64,000 bases of DNA from Mansonella perstans (Eukaryota > Nematoda > Chromadorea > Rhabditida > Onchocercidae): NCBI GenBank assembly GCA_037074765.1, contig JBAMDO010000573.1, positions 186,001 to 250,000 of the forward strand, read 5' to 3'. Positions 24,401 through 36,800 of the stretch are shown here, piece by piece (the stretch's first letter is position 1; each line of letters starts with the position of its first letter). The position numbers and the translations under genes were made by a program. Under the pieces are notes generated by a model. The model worked only from the letters and a program-made list of their open reading frames with translations. It searched no databases and was not told the DNA's origin.

Positions 24401-27400
24401 ATGATACCAAATTTTTTTTTAAATTTGATACGTCTCAAGTTTTATGACGATAGTACCTTTTTTCTTTTTGCAGATTCAGTTCTTTCGAGTCTGAGTCATC
24501 GTCTAGTTTGTTCGACCGCGGGAAATTCTTTTACTACAAATGCGCTCAAATACTTGGATGAATTAGTTGCCAGAAAGGAATTTCCTTGGCAAGCGGACTA
24601 CTATTTATCGAAGATATTGCTTCGCAAAGTATTTACTGCAAGGGAAATTAGGGTAAATAAAATTTATAATAGTTCATAGATTTTTGTAGGAATTTGATGA
24701 ATTTTGAAACTAATTGCCATGTCAGATAAAGCTAGTCTAAGAAATCCTTGAATGATTTCGAAGACTAAAGCCGTTTGTGGACAGTTCTAGAAGAAAATTT
24801 TTTTTGTTGCAGATACCGGAGAGACCGGTGAATGAAGAAGATCATGTGGCACAGATTCAATGGGTTGCAGAACTGTTACCCATTGCTTATGCTGGTGTTA
24901 GATCGAAACCATTTCTCGGCTTCGCATTTCTGATTGATCGTGAGATTTTGGGACATCTTTTGGTCGAAGTAGCATTGCTGAATAATTGTAAAATAAAATG
25001 GTAAATAGGGCAGATATCTTCCAGACAGTTTCAAAAATAACTTTAAATAATAAAAAATAACATTCGAATCTCTCTTATTTTTTTTCGCAGGTTGTGTTGA
25101 CAATCCGGATTTGGAAGGCGCTTTTGTTTTACGTTTCAACGACATCCCGGAATTTTCTTTCATTGAATTTCTGGTTCTTTTCAAAATTTTCATGCGTTCC
25201 GGTAAGAACAGTCGAGTTAAGAACTTATGCAAACACACTATCAGCCTATACGGCAGTAAATGTGGGTTTTTGACCATATAATTTAAAAAATCAATTTCGA
25301 AAATAAAAAATTGGAAATTTTTGAGATTATGAAGTCGCAACTTGGAGTGATGGTAAAAAAATTCTTTCTGTAGATGATAAAAGCTTACGAGAAATGGTCA
25401 GATGGATATTTAGTCTCATAAATCGAGTTCAAAAATCAAAAACAGTGAATGAGGAGGTAATACTTAAAGCAAAACATCGCGTTTTACATTGGGCAGAAGC
25501 TTATGTAGCAAATTCTAAAGTGCTTGCGTCCGATGATGCGAAGGCAATGTTATGTTTTTTGAAATGGAAGAAAGAACGTGGTCTAAAGGTTGTATTTTAA
25601 TGTTATTTCAATCACATCATGTGAATCATTGTGTCTCTCAAACTCAATGATTGCTTAGAATTTCTTGGAGAATTTCTGTAGATCATATGGAAGCATATGA
25701 TATTTGCAGCATCATAAGAGAATAAAAAAATTTCACTTGTCAAATAATTCATTTTTTGTTCAAATCGCTCATAAAATTTCATCTTTTAAAATCAATCCGA
25801 GATTATCTTTTATGATTTTTGTTAGCATTTAAGTTGCGCACTTCATTTATATGTTAGTAGATTTGGATCTTGGATAATTTCAGGATAATGAGCTGGAACG
25901 AGGAATGGACCGATTGTTTTTTGAAATTCATCAGAAGTGTGTAATACGGCCAAATGACTCAATTTTTAAAGTCACTTTCTTCCTTAATTTTATATCTTGA
26001 TCATAAGATGTGTATTTTTCTTCAATTCAAAAGCAGATATCTTTTAAATGTTTTGTTATTTCCATTATTTTGATTATAAGGAAGCCAAAAAGCACTGTAT
26101 AAATTTAAAAAATATTTCATGTATGAAATCATTGAATTTGAGATAATGCAAAAATGGGTAACCCGTGGAAAAAGTACAGAAGAAATAGAACAATATTTGA
26201 ATCATATTCCTCCTTCTCGTCCATCTAAAATAAAAGTGTATAAGCCTACCCGATTACTGCTCTTCAAACCGGTAACATCATTGTCCATAGTGTCACTCTT
26301 TTTTTGTAATTTTTTTCCAGCTTAAGTAACACATTTACTACATTTATTAAGCGATAATTCGTAACCGATTTATATAATATTCTTTTTGTTCGTTTTTGTT
26401 TTTTATTAATATAATAATTTAGGTTCGTCCTGATGAAGTAACACCATGGGAACATTGCCAAATAAATAAATTTATAAATGACACTATTGAATATTATCAC
26501 TGCGGGGGAGCTAGCAGAATGCCAAATAGGCCAGTATCAGGACCTGGTATGTATGGTTACGCGCGACCATTGTATATATGGAGTATTGATGGTTTTAAAT
26601 TGATGCCATTTTCTACATTGAAGAATAAATATGAAGATATGGTATGTTCTGTTTTATTTGCGTATGGTATGTGAACTTTTGCAGAATAATGCTCGAAAGA
26701 AAGCTGAATTGCTCTTTCAAGCTCAAGCTGCGTAAAGTGAAGCGAAAAAAATTGCGGTAATATTTAATGTTATAGCCATCGGATTTATCAAAGTTAAATA
26801 TAAAGAAAAGATTACCATTCGATTTACAAGCCGAAGTTGGAAGTGTATGGCAAACTACTTCACCTAAACGCAGTAATTTTCATTCTCAACTGAAACGAAA
26901 TAGAAATCTCTCCAGTCAATCAGTGAATCTTCCGGTTTTTCGTGATGAAGAAAATGGTGAGAATTTCACAAATTCAATGGTCTAGAAATGTCCCCTATGC
27001 TATGCGCAATTTTTTTTGAAAATTCCTTTGATCTGTAATACAAATTCTGTTGGGATGTATAAATACCTTGGAATTCAGAAATATTTCGAGTGCAAATACC
27101 TTACAATCCTTTCATTCCATGGATGGATTTCAAAGATGAGCTGGATATTGGCGCCAGTGCAGGTAAAGTTTCATTTTTTAATTTTATGGAGTTTTTGGTT
27201 TTATGGACATTTTTCAATTTTATGAAGTGTCTTTTTTAATTTATTTGATTTCATAAGAAAAGAATTTCAATTCTCGTTACAAGTAGTACTTTTTAAGATG
27301 TGCTGGGAATTGTTACCCGTAATTTTCTTTTCAGCGGTAACTTTCAATTAAATGCAATGCCTATTATGATGATATATGAAGTTTTTAACACTGATTGCTT

Positions 27401-28417
27401 TTTTGTTACATAGATTTATAATTATATGCTCCATTTGCTCCTTCAGCTAATCTTAGAGGAATCACCGTTATGCCACGCAGTCATTCACTTCCATGCGATT
27501 TATCGAATTTAAATTTGCGAACCAAACAAATAGTGCCCAGAAGTAAGTGAATCCAAATTTTATATTACTAATCGTTGATATCCTTTTGAGTTTCTTTTGA
27601 GTTTTCATATTTGAGAGATGAATCTTTAATCTATTTTTAACATACACGTCAAAGTTTAAAATCTCGAAAATATGTGATCATTTTACCATGTTATCTATTT
27701 CACATTTAGGATTAGTACAGCAAGCGGTGTTCAAAGCACAAAATTTTGAGCCATGGCGACGGAAAACGAAAAGCGACAGAAAACGAAAAGAAACCGTAAA
27801 CGCTTCATTTAGACGTTCTAATTTAATATGCCCATATAACTGATATCTCGTTCTCAACTTTGGAAACTATTCTCAATTATTTTTTTCCTTTTTTGCTTCA
27901 ATGAAAAACAATTTGGAAGAAAATTATTATAATCTTCTCTTGTAAATGGGAAGATTTCACGCGTAGGTTAATTAACGTCGTATGTTAGTAATTCCAGAAA
28001 CAAAAATACATCAAAAAGGAGGAACGTGTAGTTTTCCATCCATTTCTCGAAAATATTGGGTCATGCAGTATTTGCGGACTGAGGAATCATACTGAAAATT
28101 TTTGTCCAGAAAAGCCAAAGTAATTATTTGAATTTCTTCTATTCTATACTTTAGATTTGCAATAAAAGATTGTACGTTCAAATTATTGAACATAACCTAT
28201 TCCATATGTTATGCTTGATTGTTTCCTCTTGTAAGACATTAAAATACTTCCTTTTAAAAGAAATTTTTTTACTAGCGTGTTGTTTAATTTCAGTTATTCA
28301 AATCTTCTCAACATGTTGATGCCACTAACGTATAAATGGAATGTCAAAAAAGAAAAGGCATTCGAGAATTTCGATCGCCAGGATTCATGGGGATGTTTTG
28401 GCTTTGAAGATAATTGA
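18456..28417 (+). CDS. Unidentified ~1,250-aa protein with acidic N-terminus, helical body and C-terminal CCHC zinc knuckle
   Basis: I do not recognise the family. Twenty-six exons keep one reading frame through all junctions, strong internal evidence for a single gene: 18456-18504, 18947-19102, 20081-20534, 20879-21035, 21475-21642, 21863-21955, 22011-22037, 22117-22193, 22297-22363, 22426-22614, 22854-22967, 23303-23459, 23870-23967, 24194-24392, 24474-24652, 24813-24987, 25091-25201, 25374-25588, 25884-25936, 26085-26271, 26423-26641, 26776-26956, 27447-27542, 27710-27795, 27998-28119, 28294-28417. Residues 1-200 are Lys/Glu/Ser-rich and probably disordered. Residues about 200-900 are Leu-rich helical segments suggestive of an alpha-solenoid. 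Residues about 1,190-1,205 read CSICGLRNHTENFC, a C-X2-C-X4-H-X4-C knuckle that usually binds single-stranded nucleic acid. An RNA- or chromatin-related role is inference. The junctions at 22037 and 24194 are weak, and the intron after 21035 starts GCAAGT. Confidence 0.72.
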
Positions 28418-31400
28418 AAATTTCGATCTGTCTTATTTTTTGCTTGTTCATTTCCTTAAAAGTTGTGTTACGAACATTTCATTTGCTGCACATTTTGTTT
28501 CAGGCATTCAAATGGAAGGCGAAAATGCTATTTTAAATCATATTTTATTCTGCAATGCATATTTTCCAAAATGATTACCTTATATCGCAGACTTAATTTA
28601 TAGTTAGCAATAATTAGGTGGAAATCTAGTGGTTTCACGTTGGCACTTATATTTGTTGCGTTTTGTTTTCCATTTATTTCTAAGCAGCATGAATTTGTCA
28701 CAATAAATGTTAGTCTTTTTTCCTTTTCCAAAGTCAATGCATTTGTGCAAGTTAACTTTTTTCAACCAAACTTTACAACAAACTTTAATGAAATTTTTTA
28801 ACATGGAAGTACTTCGAAATAATCCGAGAGGAGGGTTCTGGATTACAGGAAATTTATTAAAGCGGACTTTTTTCGGAATTGGGTACTCATTTAGAGTATT
28901 ATACAAGAAAATAAGACATAAAAAAATTTTCCGAGATTAGTTTGAATCGAAAGTGAAAAAAAGGATTAAATTGGCGAACTGGAATATGATGACATTTGAC
29001 TTGATCAGTTAAAGTGATCGAAATATTTTAGTGATCATTTTGATCTATTTGTTCTCTAAACGTTTATTTTAGTTGTACAGATAGGCATTCCGGAGGATAA
29101 TTTAGCATTTAATTATAAGCCTCTTTATATTTCTGTATGGATTTTCACTATCGATTAAGAAAGATTGACTTGCTAGTTCGGAGCATGAAAGTTATCTGCT
29201 TTGCCTTACTTATATTGCAATTGCAATTTTACGTCAGTACTATGCAAAACATATATTTTGCATTTTTTTTTTTTTTTCATAAAAAATGGACCATTCGGAA
29301 TAGATGGAAAATATTGTAGAAGTTAGCTATTCCTGTTAATTTCTTGATATTTTATTTCTGTGATTTCCAAAGCGCTATTCAAAGGATCATTATTCAGCTT
29401 GTTTTACTTTTAGAAAATAACAATTTTTCCTCGAAATGTTTCGAACCTTTCAATTGCTCAGATCCATTTAATTATTAAATGCAGTACACTAATCGTCAAT
29501 TGCATGATCACATGTCTGACATTCCATTCTTCAGTTTCTGATTGACCACATGTAGCAAATTAGACATTTCGTTTCTGTTTGATATTTTGGTTTTACCCAA
29601 TTACGTTTCTGTGATGTTTTCTCTGTTTTCTCTATTTTCCTATCAAATTCATGTTTTTCCTGTTTTCTCTCGTCAAAAATTTTCGAAGATGACCATTGCA
29701 GTCATAAGATGAATTTCATGGGAAAACATAAACTGGATGGGAAATGTGCAACTTACTGCTAGTATCTAATTAGCAGAATTGGCTTTTTTAGTTTAACAAG
29801 AACAGTAAGTTGATGACCTAAAAAAAGAACAACGGTAAGTTGATGATTTTCGAAATTCGATTTCTGTGGCATAATGGTTACAGTTTCTATTTGCTAAAAT
29901 TTTTCCAAAATAATCTATTTGCATTTGAGTTCAGAAAGTAAATTTGATGATGCAATTACTACCTATAGAGTAAATTTGCTTCAGATTGATCCTTCAATGT
30001 TGGACTGATTGAAAAATATCAAATTTGAAGAACTGGCAGTTAAAAGATATTCATATTACAATTATTGATTGGTAAGCTCTAATTGTGATATGGATGAAAT
30101 ATGAAACAGTCCTATAAATAACCTTTTCAAAATTATCCGCTAATTTATAGCTCAAAAGCAATTTTAAAATTACAAAATTAAGACCTTGACACTGATACAA
30201 TGCACAGCTGGAGATATTCTTTTATTTAACTGTTTTTTCTTCTTTCTTAAATCAAACATTTATATTGATTAGACAGGAAATTAAAAAGAAATGGAATGAG
30301 AGGAAAAAAATGTTCTGCAGAGAAATAAAGTTGATGAAACAGAGGAGAGAAATAAATAATTCAAAACTCGAAATGAACGATAAAAAAATTGACAAACGGG
30401 AAGAAAGGAAGCATATACATACAAAAGCGAAGTAGAAATTCTACTGATAATTAGTTCTGCAGCGCATACAGCATCTATCTAAGGTTTTTTTAAAATTCTT
30501 TACTAATTTTTAATTTCTTTTTTCAATTATATGACTATAATATTTCCGTAATATCTCCCATAAAAAAAGTCAAGATATCATCACTGATAGCAAGAATGGA
30601 ATAACTGCGTAATGTTTTTATTACCTTGAGGATTATTGTACTGTTTGTATTAAATTGAAAAATCCATGTATTCGATCTCTTGAATTTCACAGTGATAATA
30701 ACATATTAAAATCATTCTTTTCTCTGCTTGCTTCTCGTTCTTGCCTTTTATCCAATACTGATATGCAAGCAAAACAATAGTGGTAATGGTATTTTAGCGA
30801 GAAAGTTTCAACCGCTAAGTACATCTATAGCTGAATTATATTCATTTAAAGCGATCTATTAACTATGGAGTTATACAGCAGATATTATTACTAAATGAAA
30901 AGACTGAAACTATTGTTAAAGATGAGACCAGAATTAGCTGAGTAACTCTAATTCTTGTGAGTCCAATTTGCCATTTACACCTGTTCCATACTACAAATGA
31001 TCAAATTAACTTATTAAGGATCATTGTAATTAAAGCGTAATACATTTATCGACTTATTCATGTCATACGCATTCGACAAACCGGTTACTTTGCACAATAA
31101 ATGGCTCAACAATCCCTTCTGTAAATAAAACGAAATTTTTTTACCCCATTAACATCGATGTCGTAACTCTTGTTAAAGCATTTAATGAAAGATTTTCTTG
31201 CTCATCACCAAGCAGTGACTCATCACCAAACATTTCGCTAAAGGATTGAAACAGTCTGCTTTTATTCAAACATTTCGTCATGGAATGTCTATTTCAAAAA
31301 CTGACGATGGATTGTAATCGTTCACAATTCTCAACAAATGCGCATTTGTAGTACTTTTTCGACTAACAATTAAAAAATTACGGCTACAATTAAATAGAAT

Positions 31401-33865
31401 AATCTACTCCTAGGTTTTATAACTCGACCACGGTTAGTAGTAGCACTGAAGTATTTGAATCGAAACCAGTTCTCCTGTAATCGATAAAAACGAGTTTGTC
31501 GCATTGGACTCAACAGAACGTGCCTCATAATGAATGATGGTCATTAATCATTTCATCCTATCTATTCCCTATTTTAATGACTATTGATGAAGCATACTTA
31601 GGTTGGTCAAAGAGCCCAGCTCGATTTTGGCAAGACTGCCGAACTTGGAATGGAACGATATTTAAACAAAAAGAATCGAAGGTGTTCATTTACGGTTCTA
31701 TTTGCTTTTCGGATCGAAAAATAGTAGTGACCTAAGAGATCCTTGTTTAATAACAAAGATTCTAGAATCATAAATTAGGTATCGCTTTTGAAGGATTACT
31801 AATCATGAAGGAGAAAAGTAATTACTGATAGCGTCTCAATAATAAACTCGTCATCCGGTTAAACCTCGAAGAGATACGATTGTGAAATGAATAGTGATTG
31901 TCTCCTCCTTATCAGACAATCTTTGGTGTAGGACAGAGAATCGTTGTAGTTGAAGGACGACTAAGAATTTCGATTGGCAGTGTTTTTTGATTAGAACAAA
32001 CTGGTAATGCATGACATCATTCGGACAATAAATCGGAAATCATGGATTGTTATGCCAATTTCCTGGATTTTTCGAAAAGATGGTAAAAGTTGAAAAAGCA
32101 AGGCAATAAAAAACATTTGTTCGTGGTCGTTGATCGAAAATGATCCCATTGCACATGCAAAATTGAGGGTTACATTTTCCATTCGCCATTAAGTAAGATG
32201 ATGTAATCTGAAAAGGAAATAATGTCGTCAAATTACTACATATCACAGTTCAATTTCCAAATTTTCGCACAAATCACATACATCGACTTTCAGAATAAAT
32301 TTTTTGATCTTTGATCAGAAATTTAGTGATCTTAGCAAGTAACAGTTGTAAATGTAAAGTTCCATTTTTCCATTTCCCAATTTTCATTTTCTTGTTCTTT
32401 CTGGCTTCATCAAAGTCGCTGTTCAGAATGCCTTAGAAATGTAATTGCCCCTCTTATATCCTGTTCGTTAATTATTTCAATATTGTTGCATCCACGAAAG
32501 TTGAAAAAGCAAAATAATAAAACTGTTGTTTCATGTTTCATCCACCTTTCATGTTTGCTTGCTCTCTAATTTTTGTCGGAGATTTAACTCACCTTTTGCC
32601 ATTTTATCTGTCAATTTATCTTCAATTTTTTCAAAAGAAGGATGTAAAAATGTGGCAGTGAATTACAAGAATTTTGACAGTTGTTTACAAGACATTTCAT
32701 GTTTCTTCTATTGTTCACTCAGATGATAATCTATGCATTAACAAAGATTCCAAGGAAAAAGTGCAAGCGGATGCATTATCCACAATACCGAGTAGAAGGC
32801 TAATTGAATCCTGAATTCAACATTTAAATTATTTCGATGACTTTTTCATTCTCCTCACTCTCATTTGTTGCAGTATATATCTCTGATTTCGACTTTCTTA
32901 TTTCAACAAAACATCCAAATAATAAATTTTCAAAGTTTATTCGCATCTCAGTAGTTGTTAATAACTTGGCTCTATTCTTTTCTAAACTATTTCAAATTAT
33001 TAAATGAATTGAAGTTTGGAAAAGCAGTTGATAGGAAGAAGCAATTAATGCATTGAAGTTAGCATCCATAAGGAAACAATACTGTTATTTTGGATTCTTT
33101 ATCATTTTAATTTTTAAGGAGTTCTGTGAGAAGCATTCTTTGAACTGGAAAGACGTATGCAATGAAACCGATTTTCTGACTAACAATTTTAATGAATTCA
33201 ACGGAAAAAAAGAATTTTATTCTAGAATGTTGGCTACGAGTAGCTTATATTAGAGATTTCAGACGAGGAACGATGAAATTTATCAATAATTCAAAATAAC
33301 TAATTCGGACTGGGTGTTTACAAACAACGCATTTTACTACTCTTTCATCAGTCTCCTCGATGCCTGGAGGATTTTCGTCTTTCTAATTGTCATAAATTTC
33401 TCTTCTTGTAAGAATATTTAATTGTTTGTATGAATATATCAGTGCTATTGAAAGAAGCACGAAAATGAATTTATTTTCCGTGTATCGTTGATCTTTAACC
33501 TATTTAACCGGACCAGAATGATTTCCCATTCAGTCCTAAGTGTTAAAGTAGGTTTCAGCTAAACCAAATGTGATAACTGTTCAGACTTATATCATATTTA
33601 AATATAGAAACCAGCAAATAGCTTAAGGTTGCCCCAAATTGGCAACTACTCGGAAAAAAGTATAATATATAAGTCAAACATTTATTCAACCTTTTTTTAA
33701 ATCAGATGGAAAAACAGACGTTTATTCTAATTCCAAGCTGGATTTTAAAAAATTAAATCAGATTGCTTACATTGATAAACGCATTTTCTATTGTCTCTTT
33801 AAAAATGTTGATTAGATGGAAAAAAATAAATTTCTTCAAAATAAAAAATAATACTGCAGGGAAGA
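28418..33865. other. 5.4-kb gene-free interval
   Basis: No exon set with matching phases and no recognisable protein segment was found on either strand. Short open frames on both strands (for example 28604-28906 minus and 32526-32726 plus) are Phe/Ile/Lys-rich and lack splice context. A small hairpin, AGAATTAG...CTAATTCT, lies at 30930-30955. No tRNA, rRNA or repeat array was noticed. Confidence 0.5.
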
Positions 33866-36800
33866 ATGGTGCCAAAAGGAAGTGCTAATGCGAAAACACT
33901 TTCAGAAGACACTATTTTTGTCCAGTACCTCAAACGACTTTTCAGGTAGATTCCTTCTATATTTAGTCGTTATCATTAATAATAACAACAATTAGTGATT
34001 ATGCTTCATTAGCACTATAATTTTGCTAATAGTGTTAACAATAATATTAGTATAATTGTATTATAATTGTGTCTGAGTAAATCAAATTCTCAACAAATGG
34101 TCGATTTTCATAAAGTACCCTTTGATTCAAGGAATAAGTTTCTTCCAAAATTTCAAATCTCTCACAAAGATTTATTGCTCGTTTTCTATAGTTTAAATCA
34201 ATTGTTTCCAGCTTTATCGGCGGAATTGTTGCAGCTAGACCGTATTTATCCATTTTCATTTCCTTGTTTGTTACCATGCTGAGCTCTTCCTCTATCTTAT
34301 TTACGAAAATATCTAATGATGTGACTGATTTTACGCCCAATGATGCGCGGTCCCTCGAAGAATTGAAAGTATGATAATTTTTTTAACAACTTTTTGTCAT
34401 TTCCAAAGAATTTCAAAACAACACTTCCTTAGACAGTAGAGTTGAGAAAGTGTTCATTCTCTTATTGCTAAATTTCAAGTAAAATGAAGAAACAAATTTT
34501 TTTCAGCTATAAACTGGGCAATATCTAGAAAAAATCTCTCGTATCATTACAGCAGAGGAAAGCTATGATTTTTTAGAATTATGAATAAATAATGATATTT
34601 TCTCTAGAAGGATTTCATGTATTTGTTAATTTCAGTAACAAATCCTTTTTGTTAAGAACATCGCAAGATTTCTTTTTTATTTTTAAACTTTGAGAAGCAT
34701 TCAAAGCTTGCTTGTTCAAACTCGTTTATTGCTCTTTGTTTGGGCAAACGACGCTTTTTGATTCCCTTCTCGCATCATTACTTTTTGATTTCAAATCCAA
34801 TAAACTTAAACTATCCAGGGAGGATCTTTGACACTTTTGACACACTTTGACCTGAATTCAGTACTGAATTGAGATTTCTGTTTTTTTGTAGAGTTACAAT
34901 GATTTTTTTGGCCACGAAGGTTATCCGGTTATAGTTTTTGTACTTATAACTGCGAAAAATGGTGGTTCGATGCTAGGTATATCGCAGCTCAATGAAACTA
35001 TTCAGGTAAGTATCACAGGGATTTCTTTACGAAATCATCCTAACATTTATGACTTTTTCATAGATCAATCACTTGAACTTTAAGAAGTCGCTCACTTAAT
35101 GAAGAAAGTTAACAATAAAGCTGAGGCTGATCCTAGCGGAAAAAGTAAAATTTGTGCAAAAAGTTCAGATAAAATGAAATTGCGGTTGTCCTTTATATCT
35201 GAAAGAGAAATATTCCTCAATCTTTTAAATTTGAACGGAATAGTGACTTAAGAACTGCAATTCATATATATTATTTTGTTAAATGATATAATTCTTCTTT
35301 TCCGCTTGACTATTCCAAAATTTAAAAGATACATATATTATTTATTCTATACTAATTTCAGTTACTTGATTCAATCGCCAATGATGTGGGAATAAAAATT
35401 GAACAAATAAATGAGACATTTGTCTTTTCTCGATTTTGTTCCAACTTTTGTGAAGTAAACGAGCCAATTCGAAATGTCTATGTATGTTGTCTTCGTTTAA
35501 TTTTGTGTAACTAATTTTTAATTAAGATCAAGCAACTTTAATTGCAGAATAGTCTCTTGATAAATGACCAATACAATGAAACTTCGGCACAAATTGACCT
35601 TGCTTATCCGATAAGCACTATTCTCGGTCAAAGATTTCGCGTTGATGACAATTTCTTTGGTGTGGAGGTGAGTTTTTTAATATTACAGTCATCCATTATT
35701 TACTCATTATGTTACATATATTACTGATTTATTTTGATCATCACTGTTATTCATGAAATTCGTCTGAAAAACTGCTGCCAGCAGTGGATAGGGAATGATA
35801 TTGTGAGAATATTTCGTGGAAATTTTAATCAACCAAATCGAAAAGCAATTTATGGATAAAGAGCATGCAATTAGCGCTATCCACAATTTGGTGAACAATA
35901 GAATCAGATAAAATATATTGTTTTGGAATTTAATCTCTATCAAAAGCACATGTAGAGCTAGAGATCGGCAAATGGTCCGCATTCTGTAAGCATAAATTGC
36001 GAATTTTTATTTCTTGCGCTAATTTCTACCGAAGGCAGATTGGAAAACGGAGCACTTTGCTGAATGCTCGCTTGGTATTATTGCAATTTCGAGCTATGCT
36101 TCAAGCTGCTGCTGATGATAATGATGCTGTGCGATATGAAATGGCAATCACAAATTTCATACAAAAGTAAGTTGAAATTTTGTCTTTATTGAAAGTTTCT
36201 GGAAGCTAGCTGCCATCGCTTTCAACGTAAGTGTCGCAAATTTTGCACATGCGCAAATCTTGTTTACCACTTTCTTCTCAGTATTGCGCCCATAAATATA
36301 AATATTCAAGAAATAATTAGAATTAAAAAATTTTTTTTGATTTTTGAAAAAATGAAGACTATATAACTCAAAAGCCAAGCGATAAGATATCAAAATCAAG
36401 TGATATCAGACACAGATCGTACATACTTTATGTTTGCAAGAATAGGTGGTTGTTGGGTCAACATTACGGAAGCATCATTTATTCAAAATTTATTATTTAA
36501 TTAAAAATTTATTAATTTCAGAAACTTTACATCGGATACAATTAGTGCTGTTACAATGTCTCCATCATTTATAACAGATGAAATTGTGCGTGCCGGCCTT
36601 AGTTTACTGCCATTTACTGTGATTGGATTCATCATTATGTGCATATTTTCCACTGTGACAACAGTTATCAGCTCCATGCTGCTTTCACAATTTCATTATT
36701 TGAAGGTAAATTGACGAAATTTCGACAAAAAATTAAAAGGGGAGGAGCATTGCGGTTTACTTAATAAAAACCGGTTTTCTTAATTAAACGGAAGTAGCAG

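Noticed and set aside
27796..27843. Stop of the unnamed gene at 27841-27843
   Set aside because: The exon can read on to TGA at 27843, but a GTAAAC donor at 27796 in phase 0 joins the zinc-knuckle exon at 27998 perfectly, and the next junction also fits. The longer model is preferred; an early-stop isoform remains possible.
28604..28906. 100-codon minus-strand open frame
   Set aside because: Lys/Asn/Cys-rich with overlapping open frames on both strands, as expected by chance in low-GC DNA.
29865..29890. tRNA A-box-like TGGCATAATGGTTA
   Set aside because: No B box or pairing arms at the correct distance.
34047..34340. 97-codon minus-strand open frame
   Set aside because: It is the antisense of PTR exon 2 (34212-34368), which shows clear family similarity on the plus strand.
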